NCBI GenBank assembly: GCA_025084515.1
Contig: JAJAGP010000096.1
Span: 62,001-126,000, forward strand
DNA from: Ancistrus triradiatus
Taxonomy: Eukaryota; Chordata; Actinopteri; Siluriformes; Loricariidae
DNA: 64,000 nucleotides
Direction: 5' to 3'
The number at the start of each line of letters is the position of its first letter. The first letter of the stretch is position 1. Below, piece by piece: positions 26,101 to 41,100 of the stretch. The notes below the pieces were generated by a model. It saw only the letters and a list, made by a program, of their open reading frames with translations, was not told where the DNA came from and did not search any database. Position numbers and translations under genes: made by a program.

Positions 26101-29100
26101 ACTCTGTTGACACTCTTGACGCCATGTTTACATGTTCATTTTATCTCAACAGGAAAAACAGGCTTCTATGGCCACAAACACACATGCTCCCAGTAATGCC
26201 AGCTTGTTCACGGGTTTACTAGAGAACATTTCTCTTGACACAGCTCTCCTTAAACATTCAGATTCCTTTTTAAACATCATCCGTTGCATACGCCTTTATG
26301 TAATTAGTCTGTCAGAACAGAATGCCTACCTTTGCAAGAAAATGCAATAGAATAAAGTTTAGATGCTCTATAATGGTACCATACCTCAAACTGGTGCATT
26401 TAATACACAATTTAATGGCTTTACACATACCCACTGTGAATCGTTATTACGAAACAGCTAACACTTAAATCTAGAAAACACCCCGTTAAATAGCACAAGA
26501 TCTTCTCCACAAAGCAGAATTTCTGCATCGACAGAACTGACCTGGTCAGTGAAACGAGCCAAAATGAAAAGACGTATTGCACAAGAGCATGAGCGAAGCA
26601 AACGGACAAAACAGGGCCGCCCTGTGCACACGCACAAAAATGGACGACCCAACAGCCAGTTTGACAAATCGATCCGGAGCCGCTTCTCACTTTCCACTGC
26701 AGCGAGGGCAAGGTTTCAGATTCTCTTCTCCTACTATACTTCATGTCCAAACAAGGAGCCAGCCCTGCTCTACGTTTCCTCAGATCACTCAGTGGTCACC
26801 ACTAACCAGCACACGCTGACCTAGAAGGGCAACTTTGACATTTCTTTAATGAAACCAGAAATAGGAAGTGAAAAAGAGAGGACATGCCAGGATTTTCCCC
26901 CGCTCTAATGAACCTAATCCGTGTGCAATGTGCAAAAAGGCTCGTCTATTTTTAAGAAACCTTGCATACTGTGGGAACGTTAGGCTACCAGTACCTCTCC
27001 CTTTAAGCCGGGAGTCATAATTACACACACTGGCGCACGGTTTATTCTAAAAACATGTGCGAAACCACATGGAAGTTTAAAGCACGCATACCCTACATTC
27101 ACTAACAATGAAAGCAAACTGTACTGGCTAAGCCTCTTTTAGATTTTATTACACAATTTCAGTCCATTCCAGAGTCCTCCTCGCTCAGCTATGGCTGCTA
27201 TGCGAGATCAATCACGCTACGTCTCTCCCCTGCGTCACGCTCTGAATCTCACTGAACGTAATGATCCAAAATCAACACGTACTGCATTCTGCAGAACAGA
27301 CCGATCTTTTTAAAACAAAAAAAAAAGTACAAGATCTGGCTCGATCGAAACATGTTTACATAAGCAGGGCTTTCAGCTCCAAGTCGATAAACGTTCAGTT
27401 CTTGACTGAAAATTAAACCAAAGATACGGTTCCTGGGTATTCAGTTTGTTTTCGACCACAACCACTTAAATATCTCCAAAAACAAATTACCAAGCAAACC
27501 CTGAACGCAGTGCAAGCCCAGGATTCTCCTGCCACACATTTCAGTACATAGATGGTAGCCGTCTTCAAAAATAACCCTGACGTGTGTGTACTGCAGCTCC
27601 TGCGTTTAGAGGGGAGGCAGCACACCACACAGGCTGTGCCTCATCCAATGCATGCTCGAGCTCGCACGGTTTTGAGTGTGGTGGTACCCCTCGATAATTC
27701 GTCACTGCCATGTTTTAGACAATCTTGTCCCACCACCATAGACCTCTTGTGGTCCAGAAGGCCTGTAGTTACCTGCTGCAAGGTGCTTCCCAGCGAGTTG
27801 CGGTCCTTTTGGCTGATTCCGTCTCGCTGCAGCCTGGCCAGGACCTCCAGTTTCTTGTAGGAGCGCAGAGCCAGCAGGTGGATGATGCGCTCCCGGTACG
27901 GCCGCTGTGACACCGGGTTGTTGGTAAGGCACTTGCGGATGGTGTTGGCCGGGTTCAGGGGGGTTGAGCGTTTCCTCTCTGGAACTGGGTCAGGGGCAGA
28001 GGGAGCTGGCTTTCGGATCTGCACCTTTGTACCTGGATTTTCAGGGGGGGAAAAAAAAAAGTGGCTGAGAACAACTGTAGAAAAGTGCATCAGATAATCA
28101 GGTGAATCGCTTATGTTAGTGGATCAGCAGCGTCGGTTAAGAACCAAACCGAGGGGTTTGAATAAACAAGACCTCTAATCCAGCCACAGCCTCAGGAGAT
28201 TATGCATTATGAAAATGTTAGTTACACCAAGGAAACACAAACAAGCGTGATGAAAAAAAATTGACAGCAGTTCCTTGGTGACAGCTGGTATATGTGCTGA
28301 CTCGACAGTTAAGCTCCTTTTCTTTCACTTCCCTTCGAGTGCTCGATGCAAATGCTCTCTCCCCATCCCCCAGGTGCAGAGAGCACACGGTTGCAGTGAA
28401 ACTGACTTTCCTATTTCACCACGCAGCACCCTGCTGTGCTCAGAAGGCCCGAGTCTAATGGGTGTTGGGGGCAGGGGCTGCTTGTGAGCCAGGATTACAA
28501 AAGATGAACCGGGCGATGTTTTGCCGTTTGCTTTACAGCCCTCTGGACTTCCTTGCAAACAGATTACACACACTGTTTTTGTTTCACTGTAGACCAGCAG
28601 CCCAGTGATTGGACAACATGTCTGACTCAAACTGCACTGGCTCGAATCCTCGGCCATAAAAATGTCAAAAGCACCTCCAGGGCGTTCAGCACAAGACAAG
28701 CGTATTGCTGTTGGTACAGAGTGTGAGGTACACCATGCTATTTTCATTGCTCTAGTTCGATCCACTAACCACAAGCTTCCTTTTGTAAAACAAAACTGTG
28801 CAGCTAGAGCACATTACACAGATGCATTTGTACATGGGAATTTAAAAGCTAATGGACTGGGGGGAAAGGTCGGGTTTTGAAGCCTGAGTCAAAATCCCAA
28901 GAAAAAGCAATAAAACAGGACGACACCCAGGACGACGCCCAGGAAGTGCCCGTTTCTGAAGCTGACATTACGGAGTAGGTTTACATGCACTTAATAATCC
29001 AATCAGTCAGATTTCTGCACTTATTCTGCGCTTAAGTGGTATGTAAACGGCGTACTCCGGTCTAGAAATAAGATTAAGAAATCCGATAGAGAGCTGGATT

Positions 29101-32100
29101 TCACCCCAGTAATCAGATTTCTCAGATTTGCCCAATTTAAAAGTTCTCACCAAAAAACCCGAATAATGAGTAATACCTAAATAATAATACTACGATTACA
29201 TTTTGGGCAGTGGAATTGGGCAACTTCCTGGGGAAAACAACCCATAGTCAGAGATAAGCGGCACGAGAGACTTTACCAAAAGTTGAAGAAAAAGAAAAGT
29301 GGCATAATGTCTAGACATGGCTTAAAGAAATGTATGAGAGCCGGTAAAACTGAGGTTTTGGCATTTCCACGTTGTTTTTACAGTGTGTATTTGTCTATAT
29401 GTTTCTCCACTGAAAACTTTAACTTGGCTTGAGTGATTTGTTTGATGAATTAATCAGGTATTTTGTCAAAAACTATGACATGAGAGAGGGACAAGGTTGC
29501 CAGATGCACTTATTCGAAGAGAGACTTGGTGTTTTATCTAGTGGGATCTAGCTACCCCAGAATTAACCGCAGGTTTGGAGAATGAGATGCAGCTAATGTT
29601 GGAGAAAATAAAGAATTGTGATATTTAATTAATAAAGTTTACATCACATTCCTCTGAGATTATTAGCTGACTGCAGAAATCCAAATCATTACCAGACTCT
29701 TGTAAACTCAGAGATTTCCCATCACAGATAATTAGGCTCTAGGTTCATTTTAAAATCACTCTGAAAAAACATGGCATGTAAGAATCCCATTTGCCTCCTG
29801 ATATCATGACAATTCCTCAGACAATAATCGTGTCTCTAAATTAAATTCCCAGCCCCAATATCACTAGGCTGTGTGAAGGTAACATCTGCACGGTTCATGG
29901 GTGGTCAGACTCTGGCGTGTGCAGCATTAACAGGCAGCGCTATGTAAAATGGGTTGGAGGCAGGACGTCAGACGTCGCATGTGATATTGCAAAAAGGACC
30001 AGATAAAGGAAGTTGCTGAATGCAGGACACCAAGAACCAGCAGGCGTCAATCTCAAAATATTTGCAACAGAGTGAAAAAAGCCCAAAGTGACGGCAACAA
30101 ACTGAGGAAAAGACAGAAAAAGAAGAAGATCAGCACATCTCGGTGTGTAGCCTGAGAAACAGGTCATTGGGTTGCTCCGTCTAAACAGGGCATGGCACGA
30201 CGCCAGCCTTATCTGCAACTCTAAGATGCTGCAGTCACACCTCTGCGAAGAACCACAGAAGGGACCCAGATATCTTCAGAAACTGACAGCAAGAACAAGA
30301 AACGTCAGCAAAGCTGTAAATGCTGACTAATTCTATAAATACTATGAAACTAACCATACAAGAAGTCCCTGATTTATAGTTATTTTCATCATATGTACAC
30401 CAACTATGAGAGACAAAACGTGAAAGAAAGAAAAAATCCAGGAAATCACATTGTAGGATTTTTAAAGAATTTAATTGTAATTCATGGTGGAAAATAAGTA
30501 TTTGGTCAATAACAAAAGTTAAACTCAATTCTCAATAAAACATAACTTTTTTTTGGCAATGACAGTGGTCAAACGTCTTCACCAGGTTGGCACACACTGT
30601 AGCTGGTATTTTGGCCCATTTCACCATGCAGATCTCCTCTAGAGCAGTGATGTTTTGGGGCAACACGGACTTTCAACTCCCTCCACACATTTTCTACGGG
30701 GTTGAGGTCTGGAGACTGGCTAGGCCACTCCAGGACCTTGAAATACTTTTTACGAAGCCACTCCTTCGTTCCCCGAGTGGTGTGTTTGGGATCATTGTCA
30801 TGCTGGAAGACCCAGCCATGTTCCATCTTCAGTGCTCTCACTGATGGAAGGAGGTTTTGGCTTAAAATCTCACGATACATGGCCCCATTCATTCTTCCCT
30901 TAACACGGATCAGTCGTCTGCAGAAAGGCAGCCCCAAAGCATGATGTTTCCACCCCCATGCTTCACAGTAGGTATGACACAACTTAGCATTCGTCTTCCT
31001 CCAAACAGGGCGAGTTGTGTTTTTTTGTCAAAAAGTTCTATTTTGGTTTCATCTGACCACATGATATTCTCCCAATCCTCTTCTGGATCATCCATATGCT
31101 CTCTGGCAAACTTCAGACGGGCCTGGACATGTACTGGCTTAAGCAGTCCCTCTCTGCGTAGTGTGTTACTGATGGTAGCCTTGTTACTTTGGTCCCAGCT
31201 CTCTGCAGGTCATTCATCAGGTCCCTCCGTGTAGTTCTGGGATTTTTGCTCACCGTCCTCATGATCATTTTGACCCCACGGGATGAGATCTTGCGTGGAG
31301 CCCCATATCGAGGGAGATTATCAATGGTCTTGTATGGCTTCCATTTTCTTACAATTGCTCCCACAGTTGATTTATTCACATCAACCTGCTTGCCTATTGT
31401 AGATTCACTCTTCCCAGCCTGCTGCAGGTCTACAATTTTCTTCCTGGTGTCCTTTGTCAGCTCTTTGGTCTTGGCCATGGTTGAGTTTTGAGTCTGACTG
31501 TTTGAGGCTGTGGACAGGTGTCTTAAACAGATAACGAGGTCACACAGGTGCCATTAATACAGGTAACGAGTGGACGACAGAAGAGCTTCTTAAAGAAGTA
31601 GTTACAAGTCTGTGAGAGCCAGAAATCTTTCTTGTTTGTGGGTGACCAAATACTTATTTTCCAATATGATTTACAATAAAATCCGACAATGTGATTTCCT
31701 GGATTTTTTCCCTCATTGTGTCTCTCATAGTTGAAGTGTACCTATGATGAAAATTACAGACCTCTCTCATCTTTCTAAGTAGGAGAACTTGCACAGTCAG
31801 TGGCTGACTAAATACTTTTTTGCCTCACTGTGTATATATAGCATTAGCAGATACGCTCATCCAGAGCAACCTAGAACTGTAGAACTACAATGTTACAGAC
31901 GAACTGGGGTCTGGTGACAGGACCTGAACCTAGAGCTTATCCAAACCAACATACTATACAGTGGAACCTCAAAATTCAAATGCCTCTTCAGTCAACAATC
32001 AGACTGTTTTTAGACTTGGAACATGGAAACCCTAAATAAAAGTCAAATGCTAAGATCTTAAAAGAGATGACGCAGGTAATCCAGTCCAGTCGGTGGCGAT

Positions 32101-35100
32101 AGTGAACTAATCGCCAAAAAAACAAAAAAAAAAACAAAAAAAAAAAAAAACGAACTAGGGTGAGATCATGGCCATTTTGTGTGCGTCATCTTATTATTAT
32201 TTTGTTTTGCATATATATCTCAGCCTATGGGTGCAATTTCAGTCACCCCCCTCAGTGTCGGGACACTTTCCCATTGATAAGACATGCCAAAACTGCGTTC
32301 ACCTCACTGGCTATAAAGTTACACTTTACATTTCAATTATTTCAAGTATTTAATGAAGATTATTATTGTATTACATTTCTTTGCTTTTTTCAGATGTAAA
32401 AAACAATCATTTGGGCGTCGGGAACGGATTAATCCCACTTACATTATTCTTACATTCAGACTTTGAACAAATTCGAGTCTGAAGGTCCTTCTGGAACCAA
32501 TTAGGTTCAAATTCCGAGGTTCCACTGTATAGTACAGTACAACTTTACAACATTCAATCCAAGGAGCTAAGAGCCTAATCTCAAGGGCTGGGTAGTGTGG
32601 CAGTACTGGGACTCTAGAAACTCTGTAACAAGCATAAATTCCACTCAAACAGCAGCTCATAGTGATTCCAAACGTCTGCTATTATGACTTAACACTACAA
32701 CAATTTGGTAGAAAAGTCATTTTAGTTTCTTACGACTTTCGTTTAGTCTTTGTGGTATTCCTGCATGACTATGGCGGTAATGGTTCATCAAATATTTAGC
32801 ATTCTAAGCAAAACATCTCCACGTGAACGCTGACGACTGCATCGACACCGGCTTCCCTCATAAAGAGCTAAGGGTAAACTCATTTTTTATAAAGTAAACA
32901 TCATAAAGAGCTTTGTGTAAAATCCGTCCCTTGGTACAGGAAACGATGCCGAAATCAAACACGGGTGAGGATTAGGTTGGAAAATTTCCTTAATGAGGTC
33001 ACGGTTTAAGCAGCGAACCTCTAGCACCCATTAGACGCATGACTGGTTTCATGTTGCATCATTTCCATAAAGCTCATCTACCAACCTAAACCTGTCCATT
33101 AGATCGCCCATTGAAACGCAAGTAACGAGCCTCGTACGTTAAATCAAACAGAGCCACCTGCCTCTGAACTGCCCTCCAGGCTTGATGACCTTGGTGCTCC
33201 TCTTTCGCGTATCCTCCTCGGCTTGCGTCATGCGCTCTCTGGTAACCTGGTAGGAGTCGTTGGTGGCGCACACTGTGATTTTGTCCTGAATCGACCCGAG
33301 CGAGGACAGCTGGGCGGCCCCAGAGCTAGGTGCAGCAACAAAGGGGCATAAGAAACGGGCTCGCTCATAGAATATTCCACATCAGGTTGGTAGAAGTGAC
33401 CGTGCTGCAGCTTACCTGGGCGCGTACTGCTGGATGCATTCAAAGCTACCCTGAGGATTGTCCTTGCCGACATTGGACAGGTAAAAATCAAAGATATGAG
33501 ATCCATCTGTGACGTCGGTCTTTGGAATCTTAATGCGCTGTGGAGTCACAAAACAGGACAGCACAAACCTGAGAGTTACTGCTGGGAGAAATCCTAAAAT
33601 GCAACCTCTGCTTATAATCACACTAATAAGCTAGGGTTTAACCATGAGCAGACCCCAGCATCGTGCAGTCTAAACTGACACGTCGTACAGGTTCAGGCAA
33701 TTAGCAGCAATTTTATGGACGAAGAGAGAAAGCTGACGTGCTTCAGACTAGACCCTGAGGTAAAACGCAATCTACTAAACACCAGGAGTGCAACTTAAAG
33801 AGCTTTTTAAGCTTTAATGGAAGCCTTACTTCTACTTCAGCCCTTCTCGCATTCATAAACCTGGGTTAGAACGAATGCCCCGTGCAGCCAATAACAGCTG
33901 GAGCTTCTAGGCTACTAGTGAAGATCACATGTTGGCCCCGAGTTGTCCACTTACCCCTTGCAGTCCTTGGAAATGTATCGTTGGCTGCGAGGACTGTACA
34001 TTCTGCAGGGGAAGGAAAAAAAAAAAAGAGAAGGCAAATTAAAATCTACATTGCAGGCAACCAAACCAAGGCATGTCCTCTAGGCACTAACCATTACAGG
34101 TTACAGTCTAAAGTGGCGTGAGATGATTTTAAAATGATGAGAGAGACTGGGAGAAGATCTTTGAAATCACAATGACTTCGCAGCCCAAGATGCTCACCTT
34201 CCTAGGTTTAGCTAGGAAAAGAGCACTTGTAGCAAAAGACCATAGCCACTGTCACACCAAACAGTTCCAACACCCTGCAGAGCTCCTTGAGAGCCTTTTC
34301 TGGTTTCCGTTCGTACCACCAGCCGGTTTTCGTTTCTGGTTTTCGTTATACATATGACCAGCCGATTCCAGTTTTCTTTCTGTCTAAGATTTATAAATGA
34401 CAGCATATACACTGCCCGGCCAAAAGTGTCACCACCTGGATTTAACTAAGCAAATAGTTATAGTTTTTTAAAAAAAAAGAGCCTCCCATTGGATAATTAC
34501 TGGGTTGGTGATTATGTTTCAGCTTCCTCAAGTTACTGAACCCTAACTGATGCAGTGAGTAGCTTCTCATTTGTTAAACATCCATGTCGAAAGACATCCT
34601 GTGGTCACGGACAAGATCATCTGTTTCAGAGGGTTAAATTGTGAAAGAGTGGTTCAGAGAGCATGAGCCATCATTATCACACATGGATTGGCCACCACAG
34701 AGTCCAGACCTGAATCCCACTGAGAATCTCTGCTGGAGAAGACTTTGTGCAGTGGAATAAATGTCCCATCATAAATACAAGATCTTGGAGGAAAAATGAA
34801 TGCAACTCCGGACAGAAATAAATATTGGGACATTTGCAGAAGCTTGTGGAAATGATGCCACAGCGAACGGGTGCCATGATCAAAGCTAAAGGCGGCCCAA
34901 CAAAATATTGGTGTGTGAGCTTTGTTTGGCCAGGCAGTGTAGAAACATTTTTGTTCAACTTTTCTTCTAAATTTAAATTTCCTCATTGTTTAAAAAAATA
35001 AAATAAATTAAAAAGATAGCAGGGGCTGCTGGCTTGTGTCTGGCTCTGCGCTTCTCGCTAGCTTTAATATCTTTGCCTTTGTTAGTGTCGCCAAATTCCA

Positions 35101-38100
35101 TTATATTCAGCAGGGTGACGTATCCGAAAGAGAGAGACTATTTAGTTGACAAAGCAGCACTCAAAACAGACCTGAAATCGAACTTCAACACAGAATTCCT
35201 CAGCACAGAATTGGTTGATCACCGGTTACAACTGATGACTCTTAAAACCGTCCAATTCCGGTCACCGGCCGATCGTTTTATCTCTACTTCTAAGAATTAT
35301 GAAGAGTTTCTCCAGTGAAAAAGCGCCTCAAACGCAAAGGCTCAAGTTGATCCAAGACTGTAGCGATCTTCTCAACCCAAGTACTTTATAATTCTGTATG
35401 CTGACTATGGGACTGTGGTAGCCTAGCGGGTAAGGTACTGGACTACGGACCAGAAGGTCCAGAGTTCAAATCCCACCTCTGCCAAGCTGCCACTGTTGGG
35501 TCCTTGAGCAAGACCCTTAACCCACAATTGCTTGGATTGTAAGACTGTACCAATTGTAAGTCGCTCTGGGTAAGGGCATCTGCTAAATGCTGTAAATGTA
35601 TGTATTAATGATGATTGAGGACCGAAAAATGTCTTCACAAAAGCAAAAGATGAGCACACACAACTATTTAAACCATTCAGTTGTAGGAGCTGAGACTGTA
35701 AACAGTTTATACAGTTTCAACAAAACATCTCATCTTTTACTTGCGTGACCTGCGTGAACTCACTGTAAGATTCAACATGTTTTCAAAGGGTTTCATCATA
35801 TCAATTGTGTTGAAAGCAGCTGTTACCAACACCTCATGAATCACTGGAATTGCACGCTTTCATTATATCCTCTCATTACCCAAGCTAAATAACTACCACG
35901 TTCGTGCTGAGACATGCTTCACTGCACAAGTCTCTACTGCATCAGCATGAGACAGGACAGCAGGTCTGCAGCATAAACACCCGGCAAGTGAACAAAACAC
36001 AACCGGGAATATTAGAATAAGTCATCAGAAATTATTCAGCTTCATATAGCTAATAGCAACTCCATTAAAAACTTTCGGATTAGAGCGTGAAACCCAACGG
36101 AAAACAAATACCCAGCTAAGGATTAGTTGGAGTGCCCAAAACACGTCATGCCGTTCTGCACGGTGCACTGAATGCCAGTGAGCTATACGGTTGACTTGTT
36201 ATTATTGTATTATAATAATTTAGTGTTATTCCCAGGTCAATGACAACTGCAAAAAGTCTCCTTGTCCTGGCTGTCAAGCACACAGAGTATGTCCTGTTCT
36301 GCATAAGGTAGACCTATACACAGTAAAACTGCTCATTCATGAGATAACAGGAGTCGTACTTGGTTCTAATCAAAAAGAGACAGGTCCGATACGATCTTAT
36401 ATCGGTACCGCGTCCAAAATGGACATCTTTCACTCATCGGATAGTGGGTGGACTTATGGATCCATGAACCCACCATAACAATGTAACTGAACATGCCACC
36501 AATCCAGATTCCATTCCGCAACTTACCATGAACCCAACTTCAGGCTTTAACTGACTGAGCAAATATCAACAGTTGTTGGTTTGACGTTTTTTCTGGTGAA
36601 AGAAGACCAGGAGTTCATGCCCTCTAAGACAGGAAGACCCCATCAGGTAACAGACTTCCAGAAACACGACCAACTTCCAGCAGGCGAAAGGGATTACAGA
36701 GAAGCTGCTTGACCTCAACATACTGATACTCCTTTCACTGTGGCCCGACTTTTAAACATGTTTAATATTGGCTATACAATGATAAACACAGGATATATTA
36801 ACCTCCTCGATCTACGATCCATTCAACTTGCGATGGATTTGTTAGAACGTATCCTCATCATTAATCGGAGACTACCGACACCTGTTTTTCACTAATTTGA
36901 AAGCTTTTCTGAAAGCCCAGATGATATTCATTCAGTCATCTTTAATTTTAAAGCCTTACACAGGTGTTGCTGCTGCATTTGTGTTACTTAAACTGTTAAA
37001 ATGATGTAGTCAGGCCTATTGTTCTCAACTTACACGAATATTTGTTTTGATAGATAAGCTATTGAGAAAAGAGCTTTTTCCTCTTCAGTTTTGCACTTTA
37101 TTTTCCTAATACTCGAGGACATGCTGTTTAAATGACGCAGCCATGCTTGGTGGCATTGAATGTACCAGGAAGGTTCCTGATATTTAAGATATCTGCCGAT
37201 TGCGAAATTCAGGGCACAAGTGTCCCCTAATGATTTAAGGGCATTAAGTAAAAGAGCTTAGGTCTTGAACTCAAACTATTTTCAGCTACAAATTGCACTT
37301 TTATTTACAGTTATAAAATATGCACCCTGAACCTTTCCTTGTTTGTTTTGTCAAGATAAATGTTATAGCAGCATGAAATACAAAAGGTGCCACTGTGCTG
37401 TTTGTTTAATTGTAGTTATTTTCTTAATGAAAAACACTTAAAACCTAAAATCCAGAATGGTGGGAAACAAATCCATTAAAAAAACAAGGAAAAATGTAAT
37501 GGAATTTGGAGGATAAAATACACAAGGTGGATTTCGAGTGAGAGGGGCCCTATTTATTATACCAGCCCCTGTTTATTGTACTGCTCACTGGCACATAGCT
37601 CACCAGACCATACATGACCTGGGTGTACCCACCTTCAGCTCATGGAGTGTTATCTCCAAGGAACATCCTTGAAGGAAATGACCTACAACTAGATTAGTTT
37701 ATTGGCTGAGACTATATTACTATGAAACAGTTGGTCATGTGAGGTTCTGGACTGAATTCACTGCATTTCCTGTCCTTTCCATATTTGACTGTTCAAAACA
37801 AAGTGCAGCAAAACACAGCACACCGAAAAAACCAGAATAAGAAACATGTCAGTACTGACTCCAAACTCTCAGCTGTTTCAGGCAGGACAAGAAAATTTGC
37901 CGCCTCTGTGTCTATAATAATATTTGTTTTCAGAATGGCGGCCGTCTTATTATCTCCAAACGCTTTTTCCTCTGTATGTGTTTGTGTGCAGGCCATTGCA
38001 CCACCACCATCCCTCCCCCCACATACACAAAGTAAAGAAAGATTGTTTTTTTTTTTAAAAACAGAGGGGGAGATTATAAAGTCATTGTGGTGAGTTAGTT

Positions 38101-41100
38101 TAACCTCTGTAAAAACGACAGAACTCCAACCTCTCATTGAGGTAAAATTCCCAGAATAACTCTTAACAAAAAAAATAATGTGTCACAATCTTTGGCGCTC
38201 CAGTAGTGACCAAGTCTGCCAACACACCAGCGCCGAGCCGTCTTCCGCAAGGCCTGATGAGACCGGAGACTACAGAGCGAGGAATCCAAGACAATAACCA
38301 ACACAGAATCTTTCTACATATCACGGATCCTGCTCCTCGGTTCACCAAACAGGATTTGACCAGGGTTTAAGGGATTTGAACAGCTATGCCAGAAGGTTTA
38401 TTGTGCTCACTAAGCCATGGTTGTGTGGTTCTGGACATATGACTTGTATCATTGCCTTGCCTGAAGAACCAGTTGGAGGTTCCTGGTAAACACAGTTGGG
38501 TATAATCGCTTTGTGAAGTCCATGATCCTTGGTACAACAAGGCTGTAATGCTATATGGATCCTCCACCATACTTGACATACAAGACCATTTGCTGAATAA
38601 CCAATTTTCAAGCCAAACTAATCTTTACTGTTTCTTGTCAAAAAGCTCGAATGGACCTTCTGTTTTCAGTCAGAATCCCAGTAGAGTCTAAGCACTTACA
38701 TTCACGGTTGGTTGAAAGCAAAGGCTTCCTCATTTCAGTGCTTTCCAAACAGTCTGTTGGCACAGAGGTGCATCTAATTATAGCTTCGGTGACCCCGAAA
38801 TCAACTGTATGTCTAACCATCCTCCATACTAACACACTCCTCATGTCCTCTACCAGGCAAGTTCATTACAGATCTTACAGAACTTCTTATATTGGCCCAA
38901 CATTAACAAGGGCATTTAAAGCTGCCGGTGATTTATGAAGGTCAACATACTAGTCTCATTTTCTTTTGTGTAACTAACCTTTCCCCACATAGATGAATGA
39001 CAAGGAGTTCGACCTGTGTGTCACTGTATTTGTACCCCAGTGAAACAGGATCAAGTGGATGACCACTTAAGAGTTCCTAAACATTTGGGCGAATTTCCAA
39101 ATATGGATGCAATAAAAAATGTTACCGGATTGAGATCAACTCATCTCAAAGGCAGCAAAGGAATTGGTATACATGCTCTGAGAAATCCAATTACTGAACT
39201 AAAATCCAGCTCTCTTTCAGATTTATCTGATTTCTAGCTCAGAGCTTGCTGTAGTCTTAAATAACCAGACAACTGCAGAAATCCGACTATGATCGGATAA
39301 TTAATCCCACATCAAACGCAAAATGACTGCAGCGATAAGAAGAGAATCTATGGTGCAAAGTCAATCTGGATACGAGCCAGCAAACTCATGGGAGTTAATC
39401 ATATTAGGGGGTTTTTTTTTCCCCCAAATGACTTTAACTAAAAGTTTCTTGCAGTCGCCAGTCATGTGTCCCCTCCTGTGTTTGTCCAGTCATGCAGGGA
39501 TGGCCGTCATGGATGACTTGTTCTAAAGTACTGGGTTAGTTTTTGAACTCGGATGGGTCTTGGAGCTGCATTTAGACTTGTTTAAAGACCCAAGGTATGT
39601 TATGATAGTCCTAGTTAGCCGTGTCAGTCATGTAATTACAGCTAGTCACATCTGGCTCATCGTGTTTCATTATATAAGGTCCTTAGTGTAATATAAGCTC
39701 TTATAAAGTAAAGCATTAACCACAATCAATTCCCATGCACCAAAACACCCTGACGCTATTTTTAACTTTGGTCTGAGTCTTGCTGCGACCTGTCGAAGCA
39801 CTTACACACCCGACAACTTCTCCCACATCTCCAGTACACCCATTATCCTGTCAATTTCAAATTCTTAAAAAAAAAAAACCTCAAACTGAACACAAACCTG
39901 CACATTCCCTTCTCAAGCTCTGCTTCAGGACTATTCAAATGCAGGCTGCTTTTGCACAGGCTTGCACGACCAGATCAGTTTCACATTCCCCAGCCTCCGA
40001 ACTCGGTCGTACTGCACACATCCGCATAGCACTGATCACGTTACAGAGCAGCAGGGAGAACCAGGCCCAGATGGCTGCCTTCATACAGCTAAATTACCAT
40101 GTCAGAGTGAGATAGTAGACAGAAAGAGCGAGCACAAGACCAAGAGACAAGCACAGGTCTACAGGACGGCAGGCTCAGCATAAACCTGCGCTCTTCAAGC
40201 TCGATAAGCTACACAGATAAGGTCAATAAATCCCCCTCACTTAAACATGGCTGCTCAAAATCCAAACCGCAGAGTTCTGAAAAGATCTCAAGGGCTGACC
40301 TGCAACCGGAAATGCTCTCGAGTCAGTACATGGTCGGTTAGGTTCATGTCCGCGTGTGCCGCCGCAGCTCCAGCTGTCTTGTCGCAGAGCCAGAACGATA
40401 ATTGCAAATGAACAAAACCTCACAGATACAGCTGGATGCAAGAGTAGGCTTTCAGGGCGTTTACATGCACTTCATAACCATTCAAGCAGTCGTGTATACA
40501 GCATACTCCGATCTAGAAATCGGACTAAGAAAAGTTGGATTTAACTCAGTAATCAGATTTCTCAAAGCATGGACAGCCATACTACAATCTCAATCAGTTC
40601 TCTCAGTCTGCGCATGCACGGAAACTTCACCGCCTTCTTTCCTGGGGATCTGGCAACCTCAGAATTAAACGCAGCACCCACTAAACGGCTAACGAACACT
40701 TTGACGGAGACTCAAATGTAGTATATACTCAGAAAAGTCGATTATTTAATATTAAAGTTTGAAGTGGACGTTACATTTGTGAGATTGGCTGGTTGCACAC
40801 TAGAAACCCGATATTACCTGGAGTCTTGCCATTATCTGATTATTCAAGTGCATTAGATTACTGACTGATTACAAACTCTGACTGTATGCATTTATCGGGT
40901 TATTAAGTGCCAGATGACAGATGCAGTATCACATTACATCAATACGGACATGTGCACGTTCTAAGCACGTGTACAACCATGCTGACTGCAAGCTTGAGAA
41001 GCAAGCTGGATACATCATACTTAACTCTTACTGCTTTCACATTTGGCATAAGGGTGGAGGTGGGCTCGACCTGATCACTCAAAGCAAAATTCAAGTTCCT

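Noticed and set aside
26421..26824. Open frames of 80-109 codons on both strands
   Set aside because: Intronic, no domain content, and mutually overlapping.
35410..35480. Possible tRNA gene (A and B boxes present)
   Set aside because: Followed by the conserved SINE body and tail, repeated elsewhere in the window, and the acceptor stem does not pair.
39405..39425. 'gggggtttttttttccccc' hairpin-like run
   Set aside because: A five-base stem around a T loop with no downstream partner; simple sequence.
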